Of a DNA stretch of 64,000 bases, positions 55,486 through 64,000 are shown piece by piece. The notes under the pieces were generated by a model that made no database searches, had not been told where the DNA came from, and saw nothing but the letters and a program-made list of their open reading frames with translations. Positions within the stretch are counted from its first letter, which is position 1; every line of letters begins with the position of its first letter. Origin of the DNA: Prevotella sp. MGM1 (GTDB lineage Bacteria > Bacteroidota > Bacteroidia > Bacteroidales > Bacteroidaceae); assembly GCF_002933775.1 (NCBI RefSeq), contig NZ_BEWV01000059.1, positions 30,845-94,844 of the forward strand, read 5' to 3'. The translations under genes and the position numbers were made by a program.

Positions 55486-56652
55486 TCAGTTGCGGTTTTC
55501 GAAATTCTTTTTGCGGCGTATCATTTTCGTTATGTTCAGCAGTGATACAAGCATGATGAACGGCGCCTTGAAAAATGATTTGTCCCACTTGTCGTCTACG
55601 AGGTAATCGGGAGTGGCTATGGCCAGTACAAGCATAGTGACGGCAAACATAATCCACCATTTCACGGCCAGTGTGAGGTAAATGAACGGCAGGACGATGC
55701 TCATGAGCACCATCACGGCTACCATTATTGTGCGAGGGATAAGCATCCACTGTATGATTTTGTCTATCAGATCGTATCGTTTTTTCAATATTGCGGCCGG
55801 AAGATAGCGCGCGTTTGAGAATAAAGAGCGCAGTTGTGTGGATGCCCACCGGCCTCTCTGCTTGTTGAAATCGGCCGACTGTCTTGTTTTCTCATCGTAC
55901 ACGTGGATATGGTCGAAGTAGTCTACGTATATATGCTGGCGCATGAGCAACGCCTCCAGTTCCTTGTCTTCCCATCCTGTGTTTGTCTTCATTATGTTTT
56001 CTTTGAACCATTTGAAGTCGTAAGCGATGCCCGAACCGGATATGGCGGCTGATATTCCGAGTGTTATGTGTCCACGGCGGAAGACGGAGTTGTTAATCTC
56101 TTCGAATATTGCGTCGAGGTTGGCTATTGCCGTGTCACGGTTTTTAGACAGGCGATGAGCCTGTATCGCCTTTGTGCCTGCTGTTTCGAATGCGTCGTTC
56201 ATCTGTTGGAGGAATTCGGGCTCTACCACCGAGCCCGCGTCGAGCACTATCGCTATGTCGTATATCTTGAACTGCGGCAGGTTGTTGATGGCCAGTTGCA
56301 GCGACTTGGCTTTCGTACTGCTGGCAAAATTAGGGGTCAGCAGTGTTATTGGATATTGAGCGAGATGAAAGTTAGTTATTTCTTTCTGATGGTCGGAAAT
56401 GACGGTTATGTCGAACAGACGCTGCGGGTATGTCTGTCCGAGAGCGGTCTTGACGGTCTGTTCTATGCTTTTATCCTGTTTGTATGCGGGTATGAGGATG
56501 ATAAAACGGTTCTGGTGCTTTGCCGCCGGAACACCGGTACGTCTGTTGAAAAGGGCGGCAATCGAGAATACGGTGAGATATGCAACCGTGAGTGATACGA
56601 TTGCAAACAGTATGATGTCTATTATGTTTATGACAATCCATCCGATGCTCAT
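55486..56652 (-). CDS. Membrane-bound glycosyltransferase family 2 (processive type), paralogue
   Basis: A 388-residue protein with the same layout as the neighbouring gene at 54304-55476: N-terminal helix (about 8-30), FIILIPAYKQDKSIEQTVKT, AIVLDAGSVVEPEFLQQM, GWEDKELEALLMRQHIYVDY, FNKQRGRWASTQLRSL (QxxRW) and C-terminal helices. The DxD site reads DAG here rather than DAD, so metal binding may be weakened; a pseudo-enzyme or partner role is possible. It starts 4 bp after the GT2 gene upstream. Confidence 0.85.
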   Translation of the reverse strand: MSIGWIVINIIDIILFAIVSLTVAYLTVFSIAALFNRRTGVPAAKHQNRFIILIPAYKQDKSIEQTVKTALGQTYPQRLFDITVISDHQKEITNFHLAQYPITLLTPNFASSTKAKSLQLAINNLPQFKIYDIAIVLDAGSVVEPEFLQQMNDAFETAGTKAIQAHRLSKNRDTAIANLDAIFEEINNSVFRRGHITLGISAAISGSGIAYDFKWFKENIMKTNTGWEDKELEALLMRQHIYVDYFDHIHVYDEKTRQSADFNKQRGRWASTQLRSLFSNARYLPAAILKKRYDLIDKIIQWMLIPRTIMVAVMVLMSIVLPFIYLTLAVKWWIMFAVTMLVLAIATPDYLVDDKWDKSFFKAPFIMLVSLLNITKMIRRKKNFENRN

Positions 56653-56656
56653 GATG

Positions 56657-57535
56657 TTATGATTTTAAGAAGTTCACGATGCCGCCGACAGTGGATTTTA
56701 CCAAGTCAAAGCGGCCTTTGATACTGTGTGTTATGATGTTTTTGAGTGAAGCGATGGTAATCAGGTAAAAATATGCCGCCAATCTCTCAATGCCATTGGT
56801 GTTTCGTTTTGCAAAAAGCAGGCGGTTGCGGGTTATGTAGAATGTCTTTAAAGGACTGTCGGTGCCTGTCGAGCGGCTCTCCTTGTGGTAGATGGTGAAC
56901 GACGGGTCGTACCATATTTCATATCCGGCTTCGTGCAGGCGCACAGACCAGTCTAACTCTTCATAGTACAGAAAATAACACTCGGGCATAGGGCCTGCTG
57001 ATTCGATGGCACTGCGCTTTATCATCATGGCGGCGCCATGTGCGTAAGGAGTGGGGTAGGCGGTGTCATGCTGTCCGCAGTCGTCCTCGTTGTATCCGAT
57101 GGCACGGTTACGCAGTGTGACGGGCGATAGCTTTGTATAGCCGGCAAACTGTATCTTGCGCTCATCGTCGGCAAAACATATCTTGGGACATACCATTCCT
57201 ATTGTCGGTGATGAGCAGAGGCGGCTTGTTAAATTGTGGAAATTGCGGTTTTTGAATATTGTGTCGTTGTTGACGAGGAACAGATACTTGCCGGATGAGG
57301 CTTTCATTCCTATATTGTTTCCGCCCGCAAATCCCACATTCCGCTCCGAACGAATTGCGGTTATTGCCGGATAGCGTTGTTTCAGGAGTGCGGCCTCATC
57401 GTCTCGGGAACCGTTGTCGACGACTATCACCTCCAACGACTTGTCGTCAAGGGGTAGTGTGTCAATCAGTTCGCAGGTGTCTTTGTAGCCGTTGTAATTG
57501 ACAGTGATAATAGATAGCTCAATCTCTTGATGCAC
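56657..57535 (-). CDS. Glycosyltransferase family 2 (rhamnosyltransferase-like)
   Basis: A 292-residue GT-A transferase: ELSIITVNYNGYKDTCELID, VIVVDNGSRDDEAALLKQRY, VGFAGGNNIGMKASSGKYLF, FLVNNDTIF in the metal-site position and FLYYEELDWSVRLHEAGYEI. The GFAGGNN...LNNDT...E.DW pattern is that of WbbL-like (often rhamnosyl) transferases. Its start lies 17 bp inside the ligase/polymerase gene, so translation is coupled. Confidence 0.88.
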   Translation of the reverse strand: MHQEIELSIITVNYNGYKDTCELIDTLPLDDKSLEVIVVDNGSRDDEAALLKQRYPAITAIRSERNVGFAGGNNIGMKASSGKYLFLVNNDTIFKNRNFHNLTSRLCSSPTIGMVCPKICFADDERKIQFAGYTKLSPVTLRNRAIGYNEDDCGQHDTAYPTPYAHGAAMMIKRSAIESAGPMPECYFLYYEELDWSVRLHEAGYEIWYDPSFTIYHKESRSTGTDSPLKTFYITRNRLLFAKRNTNGIERLAAYFYLITIASLKNIITHSIKGRFDLVKSTVGGIVNFLKS

Positions 57536-59051
57536 GTTGCTTCTCCGCTATTAATCGTTTGCGCTCTTCTCTTTTTGAAATAATGTCTTTTTCCAGCCCG
57601 TCGTATTCATTCTCGATGTGTGGCAGGATATATACGACAGCCAGGCCTCCGTAGAAGATCAATACATTAGGGAACTGCATCAGTATTTGGTTGCCGTATC
57701 CTCCGAGGTGTATGGCTGCAAAAGCACAGCAGAAAGCGGCTCCTATGCCTTGCAGTGATTTGTTTTTCAGTTTGAAAAAGACAATTATACATGCTCCAAG
57801 GAACATCATCATTGTTGTTACAATGAAGGTGGTGATGCCGATGATACCTGTATGTACCCAGATGAAAACGTACTCAGAGTCGGGAGCGGTGACGGAAACT
57901 TTCCTGTATTTATTGTTTGCTGGCACGTTACCGAGGTTGCGGCTGATGCCGATGCCCCACGGTGCGTCTTGCATGTACTTCTTCATTGCCGTCTGATTGA
58001 TTTCTCGTGTACCGAGAGAGGCGTCTTCCTTGTTGAATGCCGAACGCATGCGTCTGATCATGGAATTGCCTTGGCCTATGGTGGTAAACACCAGAATGAA
58101 CATGAAGAAACCGAATACGATGGTTACGGGAATGGCTATTTTAAAGGATTTGGAAAGGAATACATATATGGAAACGCCAAAAGCAAAGCAGAATATGGCG
58201 GTTCTCGTGCCTGAAGCGAACATAGTCCATGTACATGCCAGACCGGTGATGAAGAAGAATATTCGTTCTTTCCCGCAAATGCTCTTGTGTGACACGGAAA
58301 CGATGAAGAACGCAACGGCGCTCGCGGCCATGTTGCATCCTAAGTTGGCTGCATCGCTGAATATGGAGAAATATCTGGTGATGCCATTCACAATGTGGGT
58401 CCGCGCTCCATATACAAGCCATGCTTTCTCGATGCTCGTGAAACCTATGTGCTGTTGTTTCCATGCCCAGAAGGCGGCGAAGAGTGACAGGGCGGCCCAT
58501 AGTCTGAGGAATGTTGTCACCCGTTTTGGAGTGGATATGTATATGATGCATACGAGATAAGCGTACATGAGCTGGAAAGCCATGAGGCGTGCGCCGGAGA
58601 ACCATGACGCAATGTCGATTCCGAGGTCGCAGGTATCATTGAGAACCTCGATGGTACAGAAACCACACCATATTACCAGGGCAAAGAACATTATATTCGC
58701 CACCCTGCCGAGGTGAAGGCTTTTGGCATCGATTATGGCAATGGCCAATAATATTATTTCCAGTACTTCGTTTGGCATTGAGACAGGAACGGGCATGTAA
58801 CTGTACCTGTTTAGAAACATTACGAAGTAGTTGATGACGAACAGAGTCCAGAAAGTTATCATCTTATGGCGCATCGCAAAGATGGCGTACAGCGCCACAG
58901 CCGGCAGCATGCAGACAATGGCGAAGCCGGTGATGCCCATTGTGATGAGCTGATAGAGTGCAATTAAAAACAGGAGGAAGAGCAGTAATACTTTTCCCCC
59001 GTTTTCGCTTGTGTATTTTGATATGTTATCTGATTTGCCGTTCTCCATCAT
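57519..59051 (-). CDS. O-antigen ligase/Wzy-type polymerase family protein
   Basis: A 510-residue inner-membrane protein with about 11-12 helices (first about 20-37) and a large periplasmic loop at about 330-395 containing REINQTAMKKYMQDAPWGIG, matching the Wzy_C/O-antigen ligase family. Such proteins either polymerise repeat units or transfer a glycan to a lipid or protein. The neighbouring Wzz-like gene favours a polymerase role, which I infer only from context. The C-terminal tail is strongly charged and cytosolic. Confidence 0.85.
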   Translation of the reverse strand: MMENGKSDNISKYTSENGGKVLLLFLLFLIALYQLITMGITGFAIVCMLPAVALYAIFAMRHKMITFWTLFVINYFVMFLNRYSYMPVPVSMPNEVLEIILLAIAIIDAKSLHLGRVANIMFFALVIWCGFCTIEVLNDTCDLGIDIASWFSGARLMAFQLMYAYLVCIIYISTPKRVTTFLRLWAALSLFAAFWAWKQQHIGFTSIEKAWLVYGARTHIVNGITRYFSIFSDAANLGCNMAASAVAFFIVSVSHKSICGKERIFFFITGLACTWTMFASGTRTAIFCFAFGVSIYVFLSKSFKIAIPVTIVFGFFMFILVFTTIGQGNSMIRRMRSAFNKEDASLGTREINQTAMKKYMQDAPWGIGISRNLGNVPANNKYRKVSVTAPDSEYVFIWVHTGIIGITTFIVTTMMMFLGACIIVFFKLKNKSLQGIGAAFCCAFAAIHLGGYGNQILMQFPNVLIFYGGLAVVYILPHIENEYDGLEKDIISKREERKRLIAEKQRASRD

Positions 59052-59073
59052 CAGTAATAGACGCTTCTTGCCG

Positions 59074-61251
59074 TCAGTTGGCGTGGATGTTCTCGGTGGC
59101 TGTCAGGCCGAGTTGCGAAATCCGATAAACGAAATTCTTTAATTTTGTATATGGCGGCAACTGGCCCACAAATTCCTCAACGGCATATCTGCTTGTTTCT
59201 GTGAGATACATATAAAGGGACTCTGTGTTTTCAAGCTGTGCCTTTATCTCTTTAAGTGCTTTTTGATCAACATCCTTCCAAGTGCGGTTGGCACGGGTCA
59301 CTATGAGGTTGACTGTTCCGAGGTTGAGCAATGCCGGGGCTATGGGATGATCGTTGAGATTGGGATACTCAACGATGGCAATCTCGTCAGGAAGAATGTC
59401 GGGACACAGTTCTTTTATGCTTTTTGCCATGATGTATTTTCCGTCATCGGCAAGGAAATCTTCATCGTATGCAAGCCTGCGAACTTGCAATCCGAGGGAA
59501 ATCCAATAGTTTTCAAGTTCCTGCGCAAGAAAACTCTTGCCGTTTGCCGAGTCGGTGGATATCAGGTTGAGTACGTTTTGCTGTCCGGTCTTAAAGTGGG
59601 GGAGCAACGTTTTGCTTAGTTGGCGTAGTGCCATGTCGGAGATAATCTTGTTATATCTGCGATAGCGTAAGTTGCTGTCTTTCGGATAACATCCCATGAC
59701 AGGTATCTTGGTTATGCGTTCGGAGCGCATGCGGTCTCGTAATGTTCTGTCTAACAGTTCGATGATGAAGAAGTACATTGTTGTCATCAGGAATGTGAGG
59801 ATGAATGCACCGAGCAATATCAGCAATCTGTTTGTCGGTTGTGCGTTGAGCGGGAACATCGGCGGGTTGAGAACTCGCAATGTGGCGGTAGACATTTGCA
59901 GGTTGCGCTGGCGCAAGCGGGCGGCATTTAGCGATTTGAGCATTTCCATGTAATTGCTTTCAATGAAGCCTATGTGCCTGTCTTTACGGTCGAGCGTGGC
60001 TCCTATGGGGGCGAAATAAAGGATTTGCTGGTCTAGTTTCTGGCGCATTATGTCTTGGGCGGTCATCTGTGCCTTTGTCTTTTCCAACAGAAGAACTTGA
60101 TCGAGCCATTTGGTCAGCATCGAACTTGCTTTCACGCCTGTCTCAGTACTGTAAGTGCCGGCTTCGATATCTTGCGTGAGGCTTTTCACTTTGCTGGTGG
60201 CCTGTTCCAGTTGCTTTTGTGCTTTAGCCAGTTCTTGCTGCGATTCGGATACGTTTCCTCCGCCTTCGCTGCTCATTAGTTGCAGATTGGAAATCCTTGA
60301 TTGTATTCTTGAAATGTCACGAACCTGATCCGTGAAGTCTCTGTTGGCTCTTACGACCTTGGCTCTGTTGCCTAATTGTCTTTCAAGATAGTCCATCAGG
60401 GCTTTCGTCGTAGTGTAGTTCATGAGCAGGTCATTGTCCGATGTCTGCTGTGTGGCATCCAGTATGGTCAGTTGTTTGGTTTGTTCTGGGTAGTTTATCA
60501 CTCTCTTTGATATGTTGTATTTCACCAAATCGTCCTCTGCGTTTGTCAGGATGCGGAAATAACGCTTGACCTCACGCTCGAAGTATTTTATCACGTTGTT
60601 CGTTTCTCCAAATCTTATTTGTTGGTATTGGCGTGCAAAGACCTCGTTTAGGATGTCAAGAGTGTTATATGCTACACCGGCGTCATTGGCCGAATATCCG
60701 ATATCGATGATGTCACTGTTGTCGAGTTGCATTACTTTAAGACGCGAAGTGATGTTGTTCATGCCGAAATACGGATGATAATTGAGCAGTCCGAACAGAT
60801 AATTGTCTTGTGAAGGTTTTTCGTATGCTTTCAGATTGGCGTATGTCGCCGACTCGCTGTTATGGTTTATCAATGCTTTGACGTCAGCGGGAACGGATTG
60901 TGTCAGTTCGCGGAAGTGTTCGGCGGATATGTAGTTGTTGTCCTTATCGGGATTACCGTACATCATGCATCGTGCGAACAGCCTCAAAGCAACTTCATGT
61001 ATGGTGTTGTCTGTGGTTATTATGAGCATCAGGTTCTTGATGTTGGCTTGCGGATTTCCACCGGCAACCCCTGTTCCTCCCTCTATGTTGTATCCGGTTA
61101 TCATTCCGGTGTATATAGTTGTGTTTGTGTCGTATGTACGTTCCATGTGCCGTGTGAGGAACCATGCGATAACAAGAGCGATCAGCGGCAGTATGGCGAG
61201 ATACCATCTGATGCGGTATAAGAATCTGACTAAATATCTGAATGTATCCAT
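59074..61251 (-). CDS. Wzz/Wzc-like polysaccharide co-polymerase with degenerate ATPase domain
   Basis: A 725-residue inner-membrane protein. Residues about 1-75 hold the Wzz-type N-terminal helix (16-33) and following loop; about 220-460 form a long coiled-coil periplasmic region; a second helix lies at about 476-500; about 555-690 form a P-loop domain like bacterial tyrosine kinases, with GKS at 571-573 (STDSANGKSFLAQEL). The Walker A-prime position reads AYDEDF and Walker B reads VEYPNL, both unlike the usual acidic motifs, and no C-terminal tyrosine cluster is present, so kinase activity is doubtful. It probably sets chain length. Confidence 0.82.
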   Translation of the reverse strand: MDTFRYLVRFLYRIRWYLAILPLIALVIAWFLTRHMERTYDTNTTIYTGMITGYNIEGGTGVAGGNPQANIKNLMLIITTDNTIHEVALRLFARCMMYGNPDKDNNYISAEHFRELTQSVPADVKALINHNSESATYANLKAYEKPSQDNYLFGLLNYHPYFGMNNITSRLKVMQLDNSDIIDIGYSANDAGVAYNTLDILNEVFARQYQQIRFGETNNVIKYFEREVKRYFRILTNAEDDLVKYNISKRVINYPEQTKQLTILDATQQTSDNDLLMNYTTTKALMDYLERQLGNRAKVVRANRDFTDQVRDISRIQSRISNLQLMSSEGGGNVSESQQELAKAQKQLEQATSKVKSLTQDIEAGTYSTETGVKASSMLTKWLDQVLLLEKTKAQMTAQDIMRQKLDQQILYFAPIGATLDRKDRHIGFIESNYMEMLKSLNAARLRQRNLQMSTATLRVLNPPMFPLNAQPTNRLLILLGAFILTFLMTTMYFFIIELLDRTLRDRMRSERITKIPVMGCYPKDSNLRYRRYNKIISDMALRQLSKTLLPHFKTGQQNVLNLISTDSANGKSFLAQELENYWISLGLQVRRLAYDEDFLADDGKYIMAKSIKELCPDILPDEIAIVEYPNLNDHPIAPALLNLGTVNLIVTRANRTWKDVDQKALKEIKAQLENTESLYMYLTETSRYAVEEFVGQLPPYTKLKNFVYRISQLGLTATENIHAN

Positions 61252-61292
61252 AGTGGTTTGACTTATCTTGTTGCTTGTATGTCTTTTTCTTC

Positions 61293-62282
61293 TTATCTGC
61301 TCGTATTCGAAGTGTTTCCTGAGCTGTTCCCGGATGATTTCGGCTTTTCTTTGGCTGCCTTTCGCTGTGCTTCCTTATCCGCTTTTTCTAATGCTTCAAA
61401 TCTTTTCTGCTCCTTTTCCGCGTTCTTTTTTATTTGTTTTTCCACCGCTTTGTTTTCTTTCGCGATTTGTTTGTCGCTCTTCTGGATGTCGCTGTCCAGT
61501 GTAATATCCGTGGTGGTGTTTGTTATTATAGGCGTGTGTGTAAGGATTTCGAGCGTTATTATGTCTGTCGTTATTTGCGTTTGAAGGTTTTGATAACGGC
61601 TCACGGCTTCCTGTTCCCTTAATTTTGTATATGCGAAAGCCTCAATGTTCATGTTGCCTTGGTGGAAATCTTCTTGGTTCAAGGCACCTGCGCCTTGGTA
61701 GATAGCGGCATTCTCGCTTGCGGTTTTCAGCGAAACGAGGTCATTTGTTATTTTAACGTACAGTGATGCTATCTGCAATTTAAGTTGATCGTATGCTATG
61801 TCTTTTTTTATCTGTGCCTGTTCGACGAGCAATCTCTTTCTTTTCACAGACGCACCCAGGTCGAGGATATCTTCCAATGGAATGTTTAGGTTTACGCCTA
61901 CGTTCCAATAGTTCTGCTCGCTGCCTTGAAATTGGTATATCATCTGGTTATATGTGGATGAGTTGTTACCCCACATGTCGGTTTTTCCATAGCTATAGCT
62001 GGCATGGCCTCGCAGGTATGAGAATATGTGCCTTTTCTGTTTGGCGACTTCAGCCTGTGCTATTTCCTGTGCTTTGGCCAGGTCTAAAATTTGTGGATTG
62101 GACTTGGCGTTCTCAAACAGGACTGCCAGTGGCGGTAAATGGAATTTGGAGAAGTTTATGGTGCTGTTTTCACTTGAATCGAAGAAACCGGCACTTATTC
62201 CGCTGTTGTTGAACTGTGCTTTTGCTGATAGGCTTATTATCGTAAGTAAAAGCAGGCATATCGTGTGTCTAGGATTATTCAT
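61293..62282 (-). CDS. Short TolC/OEP-like outer-membrane protein
   Basis: A 329-residue exported protein with signal peptide about 1-22 (ending SAKAQ). Residues about 50-265 look like one half of an outer-membrane efflux protein: VLFENAKSNPQILDLAKAQE and VEQAQIKKDIAYDQLKLQIA are typical long helices with strands between (NYWNVGVNLNIPLEDILDLG). Ordinary TolC has two such halves in about 450 residues. The last 60 residues are a Lys/Glu-rich coiled tail followed by a Ser/Gly/Asn end. It sits where a Wza-like export gene would be expected. Confidence 0.75.
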   Translation of the reverse strand: MNNPRHTICLLLLTIISLSAKAQFNNSGISAGFFDSSENSTINFSKFHLPPLAVLFENAKSNPQILDLAKAQEIAQAEVAKQKRHIFSYLRGHASYSYGKTDMWGNNSSTYNQMIYQFQGSEQNYWNVGVNLNIPLEDILDLGASVKRKRLLVEQAQIKKDIAYDQLKLQIASLYVKITNDLVSLKTASENAAIYQGAGALNQEDFHQGNMNIEAFAYTKLREQEAVSRYQNLQTQITTDIITLEILTHTPIITNTTTDITLDSDIQKSDKQIAKENKAVEKQIKKNAEKEQKRFEALEKADKEAQRKAAKEKPKSSGNSSGNTSNTSR

Positions 62283-62326
62283 ACGGTGCTTATGGTATTA
62301 AAACTTATGTTTGTTCTTAGTTGTTT

Positions 62327-63541
62327 TCAGACATTCTCTTTCTGTACGAATGCGGTCAAAGTCTTGAATATTATTTTCATGTCCAAAGCAAAGTTGTAGG
62401 TTTGGCCGTATCTGATGTCAAGTTGTTTGCGCTCTTCTGCCGACATTGTTCCACTATCGCCCCTTTTCTCCACTTGCCACAAACCTGTGAGACCGGCAGG
62501 AGCCATAAACCTGTCGATACTTGTATCTCCCGTGAGTTTCTCCGCTTCGTATAGAGGTAGAGGCCTGTTTCCTACCACCGACATATCTCCTTTGAGGATA
62601 TTGAATAGTTGTGGCAACTCGTCTATACTGTATTTGCGAATGAAACGGCCCACTTTTGTTACGCGCGGGTCGTTTTCTATCTTTATGAAAGCGTTGTTTT
62701 TTTCTTCATTGTTTTGCTTTGCGAAATCACTTTCTGCCACCACAAAATCGTCACCTACGAGCATTACCTCCTCATCTCCGAGCATTATTTCTTCGCCCAT
62801 GTCTCTGTTTTGGGTGGTAAATGTATCTGCGTTATGGTCAGCATTGTATGGTATTTTTGTCGGGATACTCTCCGGATTGCCTCCCCCGGAATACTGGTTG
62901 TGAGATTTGCTCAGTTCTGTCAGATGCTTGTCCGCATCACAGTACATGCTTCTGAATTTGAGAAAATCGAATATTTTGTAGTTTGTTCCGGCTCTTTTTG
63001 ACTTGAACAGAATAGGACCTTTGCTTTCCATCCTGATAGCAATGGCAGTAATAAGGAATATGGGAGATAATATTATTATCGCAATCAAGGAGAATACGAT
63101 ATCGAAAAGCCGTTTCCATACCGGTATCTCAAATTGTAATATTTTGTATTTTGGAGCCTTGCTGTCGAACAATATGTCTTCCCTGTCGGATATAAACCGT
63201 ATTTTCTTGTTTATATCCGTCACGGTGGCATCTTTGCCTATAGTGTCGTTAATGCCGCATTTCATGTATTGGCAGCGTTCTTCGTCCGATAGTTTTTCTG
63301 TTAACAATACAATATAAATATTGTCGCATTTCTTCCGAAGGTATGTTATGGCGGTGATGTCTTCGGTGAGCAGGCCTTTCTCAAAAAGTACGATGAGGTG
63401 CTTGTGTTTCCCGTTAAACCCCGAGACGCATGCCGATGCCGCGTCTTTATAGGTGCTTGTGATCCTTATGAACTGTCCCGAAATAAACTTCAGACGTTCT
63501 TGGGTATAGGGATTTGTCCCATAATATACTACACCTAACAT
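62327..63541 (-). CDS. Initiating phosphoglycosyl transferase with N-terminal pseudo-receiver domain
   Basis: A 404-residue protein. Residues about 1-118 look like a response-regulator receiver fold without the phospho-acceptor: the third strand reads LIVLFEKG where a D is needed. A helix at about 144-170 is followed by the WcaJ/PglC-type domain (about 172-404) with FLKFRSMYCDADKHL, the catalytic pair D307-E308 (SIDELPQLFNIL), GDMSVVGNRPLPLYEAEKLT and AGLTGLWQVEKRG. An acidic insert of about 75 residues (205-285, GDEEVMLVGDDFVV) splits the domain. It would move a sugar-phosphate to undecaprenyl phosphate, starting the glycan. 8 bp after the response regulator gene. Confidence 0.88.
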   Translation of the reverse strand: MLGVVYYGTNPYTQERLKFISGQFIRITSTYKDAASACVSGFNGKHKHLIVLFEKGLLTEDITAITYLRKKCDNIYIVLLTEKLSDEERCQYMKCGINDTIGKDATVTDINKKIRFISDREDILFDSKAPKYKILQFEIPVWKRLFDIVFSLIAIIILSPIFLITAIAIRMESKGPILFKSKRAGTNYKIFDFLKFRSMYCDADKHLTELSKSHNQYSGGGNPESIPTKIPYNADHNADTFTTQNRDMGEEIMLGDEEVMLVGDDFVVAESDFAKQNNEEKNNAFIKIENDPRVTKVGRFIRKYSIDELPQLFNILKGDMSVVGNRPLPLYEAEKLTGDTSIDRFMAPAGLTGLWQVEKRGDSGTMSAEERKQLDIRYGQTYNFALDMKIIFKTLTAFVQKENV

Positions 63542-63549
63542 AATGATTA

Positions 63550-63918
63550 TTAGTTTGGTAGGATTTTCTTGATTCTTATTTTCAGTTCTATCGGGTTGAA
63601 AGGCTTTACTATATAATCTTCCGCTCCGATTTCAAGAAGGCGAATACGCTCGCTTGTACTATCTTCACTGCTTAGCATTACGATAGGTATGTGGCGGAAC
63701 AACTCGTTCTGTTTTATCCATTCAAGGAAATCATCGCCTCGCATTTCCGGCATTCTGATGTCTGATATTATAAGGTCGGGGGTATTTCCTGCTTGCAGCC
63801 ATTTTACGCCTTGCAGCCCGTCCGGAAGCCATTGTACTTCGTAGTCGCTCATGAGGTATATCGAAAGCACCTTGGCTATTGTTTCTTTGTCATCAAGAAT
63901 AAGTATTTTCTTTTTCAT
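63550..63918 (-). CDS. Receiver-only response regulator
   Basis: A 122-residue single-domain CheY-type protein: DD at 9-10, phospho-acceptor D53 (LIISDIRMPEMRG), S83/S84 (MLSSEDS) and K105 (DYIVKPFNP), all the residues needed for phosphorylation. It has no output domain. The ATG at 63918 starts the first strand; the frame runs 21 codons further up. It heads the polysaccharide operon, and the next gene carries a pseudo-receiver domain, so the two may interact. The kinase partner is not in the window. Confidence 0.9.
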   Translation of the reverse strand: MKKKILILDDKETIAKVLSIYLMSDYEVQWLPDGLQGVKWLQAGNTPDLIISDIRMPEMRGDDFLEWIKQNELFRHIPIVMLSSEDSTSERIRLLEIGAEDYIVKPFNPIELKIRIKKILPN

Positions 63919-63994
63919 CAGGTTCAGTTGTTTTTTCGTTATACTTGTTTTCTTAGTAAAGATTTTTACCAAAAAAGTCATTGCTTATAGAGTG

Positions 63995-64000
63995 CAAAGA
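63995..64000 (-). promoter_or_regulatory. Partial -7 box of the polysaccharide operon, cut by the window end
   Basis: On the minus strand the last six bases read TCTTTG. If the next two bases outside the window are TA, this is TATCTTTG, the usual -7 box, about 75 nt before the response regulator ATG. Confidence 0.4.

Noticed and set aside
42856..63918. Invertible promoters or phase-variation switches like those of Bacteroides capsule loci
   Set aside because: I looked for paired inverted repeats flanking the promoters in this region and found none; the inverted repeats seen (element D) have only a 5-nt spacer and cannot flip a promoter.

Overview
The window comes from a Bacteroidales-type member of the Bacteroidota, most like Prevotellaceae or Muribaculaceae; I cannot fix the genus. 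Evidence: promoters of the Bacteroidota primary-sigma type (-7 TAnnTTTG, often with TTTG/TTG about 20 nt upstream) precede many genes; complex I is encoded without NuoE, F and G; one protein carries a type IX secretion (T9SS type B) sorting domain; and DUF3078, DUF1573, PorT-like and S9 dipeptidyl-peptidase genes are typical of the phylum. No rRNA, tRNA, CRISPR array, phage or intact insertion sequence was seen.

Layout. 1-2.2 kb: the start of kdsA (minus strand, cut by the window edge), a possible small transcription unit and an N-acetylglucosamine-kinase-like gene. 2.4-12.5 kb: the nuoA-B-CD-H-I-J-K-L-M-N operon, closed by a strong terminator. 12.5-21 kb: comEC, an AT-rich insert with a TPR protein, then minus-strand fkbp, yjbQ, uvrA and a T9SS-B protein. 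21.6-33.8 kb: pyrG-yidC, then a run suggesting peptide use (DPP5-like S9 peptidase, MFSD1-like MFS carrier, LysM/binding-fold protein, PorT-like barrel, POT peptide transporter, EEP nuclease/phosphatase-fold protein). 34-39.5 kb: DUF3078, DUF1573 and a GH105-GH31 glycosidase pair. 40-42.8 kb: aspS and two small proteins. 42.8-64 kb: a large surface-polysaccharide region.

The polysaccharide region has two styles. 42.8-52.5 kb is a patchwork of short units on alternating strands (acyltransferase, Wzx-type flippase, GT2 and GT4 transferases). 53.1-63.9 kb is one compact nine-gene minus-strand operon: receiver-only response regulator, initiating phosphoglycosyl transferase with an N-terminal pseudo-receiver domain, short TolC-like outer-membrane protein, Wzz/Wzc-like chain-length protein with a degenerate ATPase domain, O-antigen ligase/polymerase, three GT2 and one GT4. 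The operon appears able to start, elongate and polymerise a glycan, with regulation probably built into the initiating enzyme.

Between genes there is a second layer: palindromic mosaic repeats built from shared words (CAACGGGAT, GCGTTTAG) at four places. Two of these sit in longer homologous elements of about 340 bp (39625-39960 and 52713-53057), one with a perfect 28-bp inverted repeat. The best candidates for something undescribed are this repeat family and the response-regulator/pseudo-receiver polysaccharide operon.
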